The notes: a model not told the origin generated them from the sequence alone. DNA of 64,000 bases from CBDHCC01 sp965261015 (GCA_965261015.1 CBDHCC010000001.1:1116001-1180000), one strand, 5' to 3'. Shown: positions 24,381 to 33,165, numbered from the stretch's first letter. Numbers and translations: made by a program.

Positions 24381-24934
24381 AGACGACAGCGCCGACCGCT
24401 CCGTTGACCGCCATGCCGAATGCGGGCTTGGCCGAACCGGATCCGGCGTTCTTCAACGACATGAATGGCGAACTGGGTGACAAGGGCTTCCTCGTCACAT
24501 CGACCGAAGAGCTGTTCCAGTGGGCGCGCACCGGGTCGCTGTGGTGGATGACGTTCGGCTTGGCGTGTTGCGCCGTCGAGATGATCCACGTCAGCATGCC
24601 GCGCTATGACATGGAACGCTTCGGCGTGGCCCCGCGCGCCAGCCCGCGCCAGTCGGACGTGATGATCGTCGCGGGAACGCTGTGCAACAAGATGGCGCCG
24701 GCGCTTCGCAAGGTGTACGACCAGATGAGCGATCCGAAGTACGTGATTTCCATGGGATCGTGCGCCAACGGCGGCGGCTATTATCACTACAGCTACTCGG
24801 TCGTGCGCGGCTGCGATCGGATCGTGCCGGTCGACATCTACGTGCCCGGCTGCCCTCCAACGGCCGAAGCCCTGCTGTACGGCGTGATGCAGTTGCAGCG
24901 GAAGATCCGGCGGGCCGGGACCTTGGAGCGATGA
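24371..24934 (+). CDS. nuoB: NADH-quinone oxidoreductase subunit B
   Basis: This 187-residue peripheral-arm subunit carries the N2 [4Fe-4S] cluster next to quinone. Ligands are the Cys pair in GLACCAVEMIH, the Cys in VISMGSCANGGG and the Cys in DIYVPGCPPTAEAL. The start is read as TTG at 24371 (GVETTAPTAPLTA), with AAGGGAG eight bases upstream, inside the nuoA end. An ATG at 24413 is a shorter alternative (MPNAGLAEPD). nuoC overlaps the stop by four bases. Confidence 0.96.
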   Translation: MGVETTAPTAPLTAMPNAGLAEPDPAFFNDMNGELGDKGFLVTSTEELFQWARTGSLWWMTFGLACCAVEMIHVSMPRYDMERFGVAPRASPRQSDVMIVAGTLCNKMAPALRKVYDQMSDPKYVISMGSCANGGGYYHYSYSVVRGCDRIVPVDIYVPGCPPTAEALLYGVMQLQRKIRRAGTLER

Positions 24935-25815
24935 GCGTCCAGACTGTCGCGCCCCGGATCACCAATCCGGCGGGCCTGCTCGACACCATCGCCGCGGCGA
25001 TTGGCCCCGATCTTTTGGGTTCGGCGGACGCGGTCGGCGAGTTGTCGTTCCTCGTCCGGCGCGACGCGATCGCGCGGGTGGCTGCACAGTTGCGGGACCA
25101 GCACGAGTTCCAGTCGCTGATGGAGATCGCGGGCGTCGACTACCCCGACCGGCCCGAGCGGTTCGAGGTGGTGTACCACCTGCTGTCCGTCACCCGCAAT
25201 CAGCGCGTCCGTCTGCGGGTGACCGCGGGCGAGGACGATGCGGTTCCGACGCTGGTGAATGTGTGGCCCAACGCCAATTGGCTGGAACGGGAGGTGTTCG
25301 ACATGTTCGGCGTCCGGTTTGCCGGCCATCCCGATCTGCGCCGCATCCTGACGGACTATGGCTTTCGGGGCCATCCCTTCCGCAAGGACTTTCCGCTGAC
25401 CGGCCATGTGGAGATGCGCTACTCCGAAGAAGTGAAGCGCGTGGTGTACGAGCCCGTGCAGCTGGCACAGGATCTTCGCCAGTTCGACTTCTTGTCGCCC
25501 TGGGAGGGGACGGAATATGCGTTGCCCGGCGACGAAAAGGCCGAGCTGCCGCAGGCCAAGGGCGCGCAGACCCCGCTGACCGCCGCGGACATCCGCAAGG
25601 CCGACGCGGCCGCCGCCTCGACTCCGCCGTCCGGCGACCCGAAGGTGACCGACGGGCCGGAGGATACCGGCGCTGGGCGCGGGGCCGAAAAGGTGGCCCA
25701 TCGACAGGCCGAGGGGTCCGATGGAACGCCGGCCCAGGCCGACCTGCCCGACGGCCAGCGACCCGACGACACGGCGGCTAAGCCTCAGGCGGTGCCTGAG
25801 CGAGAGGACGACTGA
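24931..25815 (+). CDS. nuoC: NADH-quinone oxidoreductase subunit C, with long tail
   Basis: This 294-residue protein is the 30-kDa subunit of the peripheral arm. The conserved domain lies at about 40-200: LMEIAGVDYPDRPERFEVVY, then NWLEREVFDMFGVRFAGHPD, and RILTDYGFRGHPFRKDFPLT with EEVKRVVYEPV. After about residue 200 the sequence becomes a tail of roughly 90 residues rich in Ala, Pro, Asp, Glu and Gly, probably disordered and not part of the core fold. The start is ATG at 24931, overlapping nuoB. nuoD begins on its last base. Confidence 0.96.
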   Translation: MSVQTVAPRITNPAGLLDTIAAAIGPDLLGSADAVGELSFLVRRDAIARVAAQLRDQHEFQSLMEIAGVDYPDRPERFEVVYHLLSVTRNQRVRLRVTAGEDDAVPTLVNVWPNANWLEREVFDMFGVRFAGHPDLRRILTDYGFRGHPFRKDFPLTGHVEMRYSEEVKRVVYEPVQLAQDLRQFDFLSPWEGTEYALPGDEKAELPQAKGAQTPLTAADIRKADAAAASTPPSGDPKVTDGPEDTGAGRGAEKVAHRQAEGSDGTPAQADLPDGQRPDDTAAKPQAVPEREDD

Positions 25816-27050
25816 TGGCCGATTTTGTCGAAGAATTGCTGGAGCGTCCCGATGCGGTCGATCCGACCGTTGGCGATCTGGCGATCACCAACTACACGAT
25901 CAATTTCGGGCCTCAGCATCCGGCGGCCCACGGCGTGTTGCGCTTGGTCATGGAGCTGGACGGCGAGATTGTGGAGCGGGTCGACCCGCATGTCGGCCTG
26001 TTGCACCGCGGCACCGAGAAGCTGATTGAGCACAAGACCTACCTGCAGGCGCTGCCGTATTTCGATCGGCTGGACTACTGTTCGCCGCTGTGCATGGAGC
26101 ATTCCTATGTGCTGGCGATCGAGAAGCTGCTCGATTTGGCGGTGCCGGAGCGCGCGCAGTATCTGCGCGTCTTCTTCGCGGAGCTGACGCGCATCTCCAA
26201 CCATCTGTTGAACTTGGGATCACACGTCATGGACGTGGGCGCGATGACGCCCAATCTGTGGCTGTTCGAGCTGCGCGAAGACTGCATGGGATTTTTCGAG
26301 CGCGCGTCGGGCGCCCGGATGCACATGGCCTGGTATCGGCCCGGCGGCGTGCACCAGGACGTCCCGCTGAAGCTGCTGACCGACGTCGGGGACTGGCTCG
26401 ACACGCGCTTTCCGGAGCTGTTGAGGGACGCGATCAGCCTGGTCGCCGACAATCGCATCTTCAAGCAGCGCAACGTGGATGTTGCGATCATCTCGCAGTC
26501 GGACGCGCTCGCCTGGGGAATGAGCGGGCCGATGCTGCGCGGGTCGGGCGTCGCGTGGGACCTGCGCCGGTCCCAGCCCTACGAGGTTTACGACCGGATG
26601 GAGTTCGACATTCCCGTCGGCACGAATGGCGACTGCTACGACCGGTTTATGGTCCGCGTGCAGGAGATGTACCAGTCCGCGCGTATCATGAAGCAGTGTT
26701 TGGCCCAGATGCCGGGCGGCCCGGTGGCCAGCGACGATCGGAAGGTCGTGCCGCCGAAGCGCGGCGAAATGAAGCGCTCGATGGAGGCGCTGATCCACCA
26801 TTTCAAACTCTACACCGAAGGCTTCCACGTGCCCGCGGGAGAGGTCTATGTTGCGACCGAAAGCCCGAAAGGCGAATTCGGGGTGTATCTGGTGAGCGAC
26901 GGGACCAACAAGCCCTATCGCTGCAAGATCCGGCCGACAGCCTTCAGCCACCTCCAGGCCATGGACTTCCAGTGCAAGGGGCACATGTTGGCCGACACCA
27001 CGGCGATCCTGGGCGCGATCGACGTGGTGTTCGGGGAGTGCGATCGGTGA
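25815..27050 (+). CDS. nuoD: NADH-quinone oxidoreductase subunit D
   Basis: This 411-residue 49-kDa subunit forms the quinone pocket with NuoB. INFGPQHPAAHGVLRLVMEL (residues 30-49) is the N-terminal quinone-site loop with the conserved His. HVGLLHRGTEKLIEHKTYLQ follows, then DYCSPLCMEHSYV, MHMAWYRPGGVH and the C-terminal RPTAFSHLQAMDF and VFGECDR. Length is standard. The ATG shares one base with the nuoC stop and nuoE overlaps the end by four bases. Confidence 0.97.
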   Translation: MADFVEELLERPDAVDPTVGDLAITNYTINFGPQHPAAHGVLRLVMELDGEIVERVDPHVGLLHRGTEKLIEHKTYLQALPYFDRLDYCSPLCMEHSYVLAIEKLLDLAVPERAQYLRVFFAELTRISNHLLNLGSHVMDVGAMTPNLWLFELREDCMGFFERASGARMHMAWYRPGGVHQDVPLKLLTDVGDWLDTRFPELLRDAISLVADNRIFKQRNVDVAIISQSDALAWGMSGPMLRGSGVAWDLRRSQPYEVYDRMEFDIPVGTNGDCYDRFMVRVQEMYQSARIMKQCLAQMPGGPVASDDRKVVPPKRGEMKRSMEALIHHFKLYTEGFHVPAGEVYVATESPKGEFGVYLVSDGTNKPYRCKIRPTAFSHLQAMDFQCKGHMLADTTAILGAIDVVFGECDR

Positions 27051-27733
27051 CCGGCCCCACCTACGCTGCCGAACCGCAGATCGTCGAGCGGGTGCCCACT
27101 GAGGATCGCCCATTCTCCAACTTCGCCTGGACCGATGAGAGTGCCGAACGCGCGCGCGGACATATCGGCCGCTATCCCGACGGTCGCCAACAGTCCGCCG
27201 TCATGGGACTGCTCGACCTGGCCCAGCGCCAGATCGGCCAGGCGACGGGCACGCAGGGCTGGCTGCCCGTGCCGGTGGTGGAGTTCGTCGCGCGCGAGTT
27301 GGGGATGCCCTATATCCGGGTGTACGAAGTCGCAAGCTTCTACACGATGTACAATCTCGCACCGGTGGGCAAGCACCACGTCCAAGTGTGCGGCACGACG
27401 CCGTGCCTCTTGATGGGTGCCGAGGACGTTCTGTCGGCCTGCCGCAACAAGGGTATGGTCAAGGGCAAGACGACACCTGATGGCCTGTTCACCTTGACGG
27501 AGGTCGAATGTCTGGGGGCGTGTGCCAACGCGCCGATGATGCAGGTGAACGACGACAATTACGAGGACCTGGACTACGACAGCACCACGCGGGTGCTGGA
27601 GACGCTGGCGGCGGGCGAACAGCCGCCGGTCGGCAGTCAGATCGGCCGCACGGCGAGCTGTCCGGAGGGCGGGCCGACGACCCTGACGGCGATGGTGGAC
27701 GGGAACCACGACTATCGGGAGGAGTGGGCGTGA
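27047..27733 (+). CDS. nuoE: NADH-quinone oxidoreductase subunit E
   Basis: This 228-residue 24-kDa subunit carries the N1a [2Fe-2S] cluster. Ligands are the Cys pair in VCGTTPCLLMGA and the pair in ECLGACANAPMM. The helical N-terminal region has QSAVMGLLDLAQRQIGQATG and MPYIRVYEVASFYTMYN. A short C-terminal extension (GSQIGRTASCPEGGPTTL) is common in alphaproteobacteria. The start is GTG at 27047, overlapping nuoD (GTGA). The next gene, not a nuo gene, overlaps its stop in the same way. Confidence 0.96.
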   Translation: MTGPTYAAEPQIVERVPTEDRPFSNFAWTDESAERARGHIGRYPDGRQQSAVMGLLDLAQRQIGQATGTQGWLPVPVVEFVARELGMPYIRVYEVASFYTMYNLAPVGKHHVQVCGTTPCLLMGAEDVLSACRNKGMVKGKTTPDGLFTLTEVECLGACANAPMMQVNDDNYEDLDYDSTTRVLETLAAGEQPPVGSQIGRTASCPEGGPTTLTAMVDGNHDYREEWA

Positions 27734-27969
27734 CGGTGGAAGAGACGCGTTTCATCTCCGAGATGTTCGAGGCGATCCGGTCAGATGTCGCGGGAGTCGC
27801 CGATCGCGTGCTCTCGGTAGAGTTGCGGCAGAGCGGGGTCGAGCAGCAGCTTCTCGGCGTCAACACGCATCTCGTCGCCTTGCAGCATGGCCTCGATAGC
27901 CTCTCGGGCGACATGCGGCGCGCGAATAAGCGGCTCGAACTCGTCGACGATATAACGGATGCCACCTGA
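27730..27969 (+). CDS. Small helical hypothetical protein inside the nuo operon
   Basis: This 79-residue protein lies between nuoE and nuoF. It starts with GTG at 27730, overlapping the nuoE stop, and ends on the first base of the nuoF ATG region, so it is coupled on both sides. The sequence TVEETRFISEMFEAIRSDVA, then VADRVLSVELRQSGVEQQLL and LQHGLDSLSGDMRRANKRLE, predicts one long amphipathic or coiled-coil helix with no membrane segment and no Cys. It is not a known complex I subunit. Similar short helical proteins occur widely in bacteria without known function; an accessory or assembly role is only a guess from position. Confidence 0.65.
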   Translation: MTVEETRFISEMFEAIRSDVAGVADRVLSVELRQSGVEQQLLGVNTHLVALQHGLDSLSGDMRRANKRLELVDDITDAT

Positions 27970-29267
27970 TGCTCGCTGACAAGGATCGCATCTTCACGAA
28001 CCTCTACGGCTTTCAGTCGTGGGGGCTGGACGCGGCGCGCGAGCGGGGCGACTGGGACGGCACGGCGGAACTGATCGGACGCGGCCAGGACACGATCATC
28101 GATCAGGTGAAGGCCTCCGGCTTGCGCGGTCGCGGCGGGGCCGGCTTTCCGACCGGCATGAAGTGGAGCTTCATGCCGAAGGAGTCCAAGGACGGCCGTC
28201 CATCCTACCTCGTCATCAACGCCGACGAGTCCGAGCCGGGATCGTGCAAGGATCGGGAGATCATCCGGCACGACCCGCACAAGCTGATCGAAGGCGCGCT
28301 GATCGCCGGCTTCGCGATGCGCGCGGTGGCCGCCTACATCTACATCCGCGGCGAATACATCGCGGAGGCTCGGGTGCTGGAGGAGGCGGTCGCGCAGGCC
28401 TATGAGGCCGGGCTGATCGGCCGCAACGCCAGCGGTGCCGGCTACGACTTCGACGTGTTCGTCCATCGCGGGGCCGGCGCTTACATTTGTGGCGAAGAGA
28501 CGGCCATGTTGGAGAGCCTGGAAGGCAAGAAGGGGCAGCCGCGCCTGAAGCCGCCCTTTCCGGCGGGCGCGGGCCTTTATGGCTGTCCGACGACGGTCAA
28601 CAATGTGGAATCTATCGCGGTGGTGCCCACGATCCTGCGCCGCGGGGCGGAGTGGTTCGCGGGCATCGGCCGTGACAAGAACCAGGGCACCAAGCTTTTC
28701 CAGATCTCCGGCCATGTGAACCGGCCGTGCGTGGTCGAAGAGGCGATGGGCATACCGTTCCGCCAGCTGATCGACGAGCATGCCGGTGGCATCCGTGGCG
28801 GCTGGGACAATCTGCTGGCCGTGATCCCCGGGGGATCGTCCGTGCCGCTGGTGCCGGCCGCCGAAATCATGGACGCGCCCATGGATTTCGATGGGCTGAA
28901 GGAGCTGGGGTCGGGCCTCGGCACGGCGGCGGTGATCGTGATGGACCGTTCGACCGACATCGTGAAGGCGATCAGCCGCCTGTCCTATTTCTACAAGCAC
29001 GAGAGCTGTGGCCAGTGCACGCCGTGCCGTGAGGGCACCGGTTGGATGTGGCGCGTCATGGAGCGCCTGCGCACTGGTGACGCGGAGGTCGGGGAGATCG
29101 ACACGCTGCACCAAGTGACGAAGCAGGTGGAGGGCCACACCATCTGCGCCCTCGGAGACGCGGCCGCCTGGCCGATCCAGGGTCTGATCCGCCATTTCCG
29201 TCCCGAGCTGGAGCGGCGGATCGCGGAGGCGCGGGGCGGGGTCGAAATGCTGGAGGCGGCGGAATGA
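27969..29267 (+). CDS. nuoF: NADH-quinone oxidoreductase subunit F
   Basis: This 432-residue subunit binds NADH, FMN and the N3 [4Fe-4S] cluster, and takes electrons from NADH. GLRGRGGAGFPTGMKWSFM is the NADH/FMN glycine loop. YLVINADESEPGSCKDREII and AYIYIRGEYIAEARVLEEAV follow, then GAGAYICGEETAMLESLEGK. The cluster ligands are in HESCGQCTPCREGTGW, with the fourth Cys in ICALGDAAAWPIQGL. The ATG overlaps the upstream small gene by one base; a secreted-protein gene overlaps the stop by four bases. Confidence 0.97.
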   Translation: MLADKDRIFTNLYGFQSWGLDAARERGDWDGTAELIGRGQDTIIDQVKASGLRGRGGAGFPTGMKWSFMPKESKDGRPSYLVINADESEPGSCKDREIIRHDPHKLIEGALIAGFAMRAVAAYIYIRGEYIAEARVLEEAVAQAYEAGLIGRNASGAGYDFDVFVHRGAGAYICGEETAMLESLEGKKGQPRLKPPFPAGAGLYGCPTTVNNVESIAVVPTILRRGAEWFAGIGRDKNQGTKLFQISGHVNRPCVVEEAMGIPFRQLIDEHAGGIRGGWDNLLAVIPGGSSVPLVPAAEIMDAPMDFDGLKELGSGLGTAAVIVMDRSTDIVKAISRLSYFYKHESCGQCTPCREGTGWMWRVMERLRTGDAEVGEIDTLHQVTKQVEGHTICALGDAAAWPIQGLIRHFRPELERRIAEARGGVEMLEAAE

Positions 29268-29848
29268 GGATCGTGCTTGTGAGGCTTGGGATTGGAGTTG
29301 CCGGCTTAACAGCTTTGGGGGCGGTGACCGGCTTGGTGCTGGCGACCCCGGCGCTTGCGGGGAAGACCGACGACGGTTGGGCGCAGTGCCTGTGGGCGAA
29401 CGCGCCAGAGACCTCGGCAAACTGGCTCGCCATGACCCCGACCAAGGACCGCTTTGGCCTCGGCAATCCTCCACCTGAAATGTTGCTGCAATATCGTCTG
29501 CAAGCGGCATGCCACACCGCTCTTACATCAGACGGCAAGCGTGGCCCGCCAAGCTTTAATGCGAAACGGGTCCGTCGTAGCTTGGAGGAGAGTCGCCCGG
29601 CGACGGTCGGGACCGAGGCAGCTGATCCGCGCGCGTATCAGTGCACCCGCTACTTTCTAAATGATACGGAGATGAAGACGCCGGCCGAGTATCGCTGGGG
29701 GGTCGGCGACCCCGGTGAGGGCATGACGTTTTCTCGTGTGCAGTACTTCTTTGCTGGCTCCGGCAATAGCCAGGTGGGTCTGCCGGAAACCGGCGGTCTG
29801 GAGCGCTGCCAATTCATTCAGTGCGATGGAACGCTTGTCGATGCCTAA
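29264..29848 (+). CDS. Secreted hypothetical protein inside the nuo operon
   Basis: This 194-residue protein lies between nuoF and nuoG. The ATG at 29264 overlaps the nuoF stop (ATGA), and the gene ends inside the nuoG start region. The N-terminus is a signal peptide (IGVAGLTALGAVTGLVLATP, cut near ALAGK at about 33). The mature part has five or six Cys (WAQCLWAN, ACHTAL, YQCTRYF, ERCQFIQCDG), as expected for a disulfide-bonded periplasmic protein. Base composition is visibly AT-richer than the nuo genes, with codons unusual for this window (for example TTTAATGCG). I do not recognise a family. It does not resemble any complex I subunit or assembly factor. Confidence 0.7.
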   Translation: MRIVLVRLGIGVAGLTALGAVTGLVLATPALAGKTDDGWAQCLWANAPETSANWLAMTPTKDRFGLGNPPPEMLLQYRLQAACHTALTSDGKRGPPSFNAKRVRRSLEESRPATVGTEAADPRAYQCTRYFLNDTEMKTPAEYRWGVGDPGEGMTFSRVQYFFAGSGNSQVGLPETGGLERCQFIQCDGTLVDA

Positions 29849-31865
29849 GGTCACCGTCGACGGCCTCGAGCTAGAGGTGCCCACCGGGGCCACCGTGCTT
29901 CAGGCCTGCGAACTCGCCGGTAAGGAGATCCCGCGCTTCTGCTATCACGAGCGGCTGTCGATCGCCGGCAACTGCCGCATGTGCCTGGTCGAGGTGAAGC
30001 CCGGGCCGCCCAAGCCGCAGGCGTCGTGCGCGCTGCCCGCCGCCGATGGTCAGGAGATCCGCACCGACACGCCAATGGTCCGCCATGCGCGTGAAGGGGT
30101 GATGGAGTTCCTGCTCATCAACCACCCGCTCGACTGCCCGATCTGTGACCAGGGTGGCGAATGCGACCTGCAGGACCAGGCGATGGCCTATGGTCGGGGC
30201 GGCAGCCGCTATGACGAGAACAAGCGGGCCGTGACCGAGAAGTACATGGGCCCGATCATCAAGACGATCATGACCCGGTGTATTCATTGCACACGCTGCG
30301 TCCGCTTCGCCGAGGAGGTGGCGGGCGTCGAGGAGATCGGAGCGGTCGGCCGCGGGGAGTCGATGCAGATCACGTCCTACATGGAAGAGGCGGTTCATTC
30401 CGAACTGTCCGGCAACGTCGTCGACCTGTGCCCCGTCGGCGCGTTGACCAGCAAACCCTACGCGTTCGAGGCGCGTCCCTGGGAGCTGACGAAGACGCCC
30501 GGCGTGGACGTGATGGATGCGGTCGGCACCAACATCCGCATCGACGCGCGCGGGCGCGAAGTCATGCGGGTGCTGCCGCGAGTCAACGACGATGTGAACG
30601 AGGAGTGGGCGCACGACAAGACGCGCTACGCCATCGATGGTCTCATGCGGCGGCGGCTCGACCGGCCGTTCGTGCGGCGGGACGGCAAGCTGGCGGCCGT
30701 GGATTGGGGGCAGGCCCTCTCGGCGACCGGAGAGGCGTTGTGCGCGGGCGGCGACAGCGTGGCGGTCATCGCCGGCGATCTGGTCGACTGCGAAACGATG
30801 TACGCCGCGCGCGAGTTGGTGCGGTCGCTAGGCGGCGGGTCCTTCGAGGGTCGACAGACCGGGTTGGATTACGACGTCTCGAACCTGGGCGCGGTGGCGC
30901 TCAACAGCGGCATCGCCGACCTTGAGACGGCCGACGCGGTGCTGCTGATCGGCACGAATCTGCGTTGGGAGGCGCCGTTGCTGAACACCCGCGTCCGCAA
31001 GGCGGTGCGGCGGCGGGCCGGTCCGGCGCGCGTGTTCGCGGTCGGTCCGCAAGTGGACCTGACCTACCCGGTGACGTGGCTGGGCGAGGGGCTCGACGCG
31101 CTGGCGGAGTTGCCGGACGACGTGATCGACCTGTTCCGGCGTGCGGAACGGCCGGTGCTGCTGGTCGGACCGGGCGCGCTGGCCGCGGGCGGGCAGGGGG
31201 CCGCGCAGTCGGCCGCGCAGTCTTTGGGCGTGGTGAAAGAGGGCTGGAACGGGTTCGGTGTGGTCCACACCTCGGCCAGCCGCATGGGCGGACTGGTGCT
31301 GGGCTATGCCACGGATGGCGGGATGGCGGCTGTGGCGGAGGTGAGTCCCAAGGTCGTGCTTTTGCTCGGCGCGGACGAGTTCGACGCCCGCGCGCGCTTT
31401 CCCGAAGCGACCATCGTTTATCTGGGCCATCACGGCGATGCCGGAGCGCACGCGGCCGACATCGTGCTGCCGGGTGCCGCCTACACCGAAAAGGACGGCA
31501 CTTACGTCAACGTCGAGGGTCGCGTTCAGCGGACCGAGAAGGCGATCTTCGCGCCCGGCGACGCGCGAGAGGACTGGGCGGTCCTGCGCGCGCTGTCCGA
31601 CGTGATCGACCGCCGCCTGCCGTTCGACAGCTGGGCGCAGTGCCACGCCGCCATGATCGCCGCCCATCCGGAACTGGGCCGCGAGGGCGAGCGGGTCGCT
31701 TGGGACTGGTCGCCGCCGCAGTTGGAGGTGAAGCGGGAGGGCACGATCCGCTACCCGATCGCCGACTTCTACCTCACCAACCCCATAGCTCGGGCAAGCG
31801 AGACGATGCAGCGATGCTCGGCGGAGCTGGTGCATGGGGCCGAGATGCTGGAGGCGGCGGAATGA
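29841..31865 (+). CDS. nuoG: NADH-quinone oxidoreductase subunit G
   Basis: The 674-residue subunit carries several Fe-S clusters. The N-terminal [2Fe-2S] ligands are in RFCYHERLSIAGNCRMCLVE. The NuoG-specific His/Cys cluster is HPLDCPICDQGGECDLQDQA. Further [4Fe-4S] ligands are in CIHCTRCVRFAEEV and VVDLCPVGALTSKPYAF. A molybdopterin-oxidoreductase-like domain without the cofactor follows (ADIVLPGAAYTEKDGTYVNV then EGRVQRTEKA). The start is ATG at 29841 (MPKVTVDGLELEV); an ATG 15 bases upstream (MERLS) is possible. The previous gene overlaps it by eight bases. Confidence 0.96.
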   Translation: MPKVTVDGLELEVPTGATVLQACELAGKEIPRFCYHERLSIAGNCRMCLVEVKPGPPKPQASCALPAADGQEIRTDTPMVRHAREGVMEFLLINHPLDCPICDQGGECDLQDQAMAYGRGGSRYDENKRAVTEKYMGPIIKTIMTRCIHCTRCVRFAEEVAGVEEIGAVGRGESMQITSYMEEAVHSELSGNVVDLCPVGALTSKPYAFEARPWELTKTPGVDVMDAVGTNIRIDARGREVMRVLPRVNDDVNEEWAHDKTRYAIDGLMRRRLDRPFVRRDGKLAAVDWGQALSATGEALCAGGDSVAVIAGDLVDCETMYAARELVRSLGGGSFEGRQTGLDYDVSNLGAVALNSGIADLETADAVLLIGTNLRWEAPLLNTRVRKAVRRRAGPARVFAVGPQVDLTYPVTWLGEGLDALAELPDDVIDLFRRAERPVLLVGPGALAAGGQGAAQSAAQSLGVVKEGWNGFGVVHTSASRMGGLVLGYATDGGMAAVAEVSPKVVLLLGADEFDARARFPEATIVYLGHHGDAGAHAADIVLPGAAYTEKDGTYVNVEGRVQRTEKAIFAPGDAREDWAVLRALSDVIDRRLPFDSWAQCHAAMIAAHPELGREGERVAWDWSPPQLEVKREGTIRYPIADFYLTNPIARASETMQRCSAELVHGAEMLEAAE

Positions 31866-32098
31866 TAAAAGTGGCTTTCGCCTGTAACGGATTGGCGCTT
31901 GCTCTTTCTAGCTGTTTCATCTGGAATCAGTTCTTCAAACCTCGTGCTGCTTTGCCGCTGCCAAACTCAAAGGTGGTAGGCCTCAGCACTTATGCAGTGT
32001 CTGCCCCGCTTCGTGTCGGCGTTGCTTTCCTTGTGCCGACCCTTCTGCTTGTCGTCGGTGTGACGCTTCAGCTGATCCATTTGCGAGCGACAGCATGA
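31862..32098 (+). CDS. AT-rich small membrane protein inside the nuo operon
   Basis: This 78-residue protein lies between nuoG and nuoH and overlaps both by four bases (ATGA at each end). It has two hydrophobic segments: CNGLALALSSCFIWNQFF (about 8-25) and VGVAFLVPTLLLVVGVTLQL (about 54-73). A polar loop with PLPNSKVVGL lies between them. By my count the coding sequence is about 53% G+C, well below the roughly two-thirds of its neighbours, which points to a later arrival. I do not recognise a family. Its placement among membrane-arm genes allows, but does not show, a link to complex I. Confidence 0.65.
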   Translation: MIKVAFACNGLALALSSCFIWNQFFKPRAALPLPNSKVVGLSTYAVSAPLRVGVAFLVPTLLLVVGVTLQLIHLRATA

Positions 32099-33141
32099 CC
32101 GAAGCCTTTCAATCCTCCTTCCTCGGCTACGGCCTGGGTTGGTTCGCCGCCACGCTGCTCCTGATCTTGGCGATCGCGCTGCCGCTGATGCTGGCGGTTG
32201 CAATGATCATTTACATGGATCGCAAGGTCTGGGCGGCCATCGCGCTCCGGCGCGGGCCGAACGTCGTCGGGCCGCTGGGGCTGTTGCAGAGCTTCGCCGA
32301 CGGGCTGAAGGTGTTTCTGCAAGAGACGATCATCCCGTCCGCCGCCAACCGCGGCCTGTTCCTAATCGCGCCGATCATCACTTTTACTGTCGCCCTGATG
32401 GCCTGGGCGGTGATCCCGTTCGGCAGTGGGCTGGTGCTAGCCAACATCAATGTCGGTCTGCTCTACATCCTCGCGATCAGCTCGCTGGGGGTCTACGGCG
32501 TCATCATCTCGGGCTGGGCGTCGAACTCGAAATATCCTTTCTTCTCCGCTCTGCGCGCGGCCGCTCAAATGGTGAGCTACGAAGTGTCGATCGGCTTCGT
32601 GCTGATCACGGTCGTGCTGTGGTCCGGCACCTTTAACCTGAGCGGGATCGTCGCGGCGCAACAAGGCCACGTGTTCGGCATTCTGAACGGGTTCGGGTTC
32701 AACATTCTCCTGTTCCCCATGGCCGTGGTGTTCCTGATTTCCGCACTTGCGGAAACGGCGCGCGCGCCCTTCGACCTGACGGAGGCGGAGTCAGAACTGG
32801 TCGCCGGCTATCAGACCGAATATTCGTCAATGAGCTTCGCGCTGTTCTGGCTGGGCGAATACGCCAACGTGCTGTTGATGTGCGCGCTGAACGCCATCCT
32901 GTTCTGGGGCGGGTGGTTGCCGCCGCTCGACATTCCGTTCCTCTACGCCGTGCCCGGCATCATCTGGTTGTTCGCCAAGATTTTCCTGTTCTTCTTTCTG
33001 TTCAGCTGGATCAAGGCGACCGTGCCCCGCTATCGGTACGATCAGCTGATGCGGTTGGGCTGGAAGGTGTTTTTGCCCTTGTCGCTCGGCTGGGTGATGC
33101 TCACCTCCGGCTGGCTTCTCTATATGCGCGGCGGCTTTTGA
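32095..33141 (+). CDS. nuoH: NADH-quinone oxidoreductase subunit H
   Basis: This 348-residue membrane subunit links the quinone site to the proton-pumping arm. Conserved loops are MIIYMDRKVWAAIALRRGPN and VVGPLGLLQSFADGLKVFLQ. GWASNSKYPFFSALRAAAQM and VSYEVSIGF follow, then AETARAPFDLTEAESELVAG and YQTEYSSMSFALFWLGEY. About eight membrane helices are visible. Length is standard. The ATG overlaps the small upstream gene by four bases; nuoI begins 24 bases downstream. Confidence 0.97.
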   Translation: MTEAFQSSFLGYGLGWFAATLLLILAIALPLMLAVAMIIYMDRKVWAAIALRRGPNVVGPLGLLQSFADGLKVFLQETIIPSAANRGLFLIAPIITFTVALMAWAVIPFGSGLVLANINVGLLYILAISSLGVYGVIISGWASNSKYPFFSALRAAAQMVSYEVSIGFVLITVVLWSGTFNLSGIVAAQQGHVFGILNGFGFNILLFPMAVVFLISALAETARAPFDLTEAESELVAGYQTEYSSMSFALFWLGEYANVLLMCALNAILFWGGWLPPLDIPFLYAVPGIIWLFAKIFLFFFLFSWIKATVPRYRYDQLMRLGWKVFLPLSLGWVMLTSGWLLYMRGGF

Positions 33142-33165
33142 GCGCCGCATTGAAACGGAACCACG

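Noticed and set aside
27489..29510. 673-codon open frame on the minus strand across nuoE to nuoG
   Set aside because: It is antisense to clearly coding nuoF and neighbours, lacks any domain and its start lies in coding DNA.
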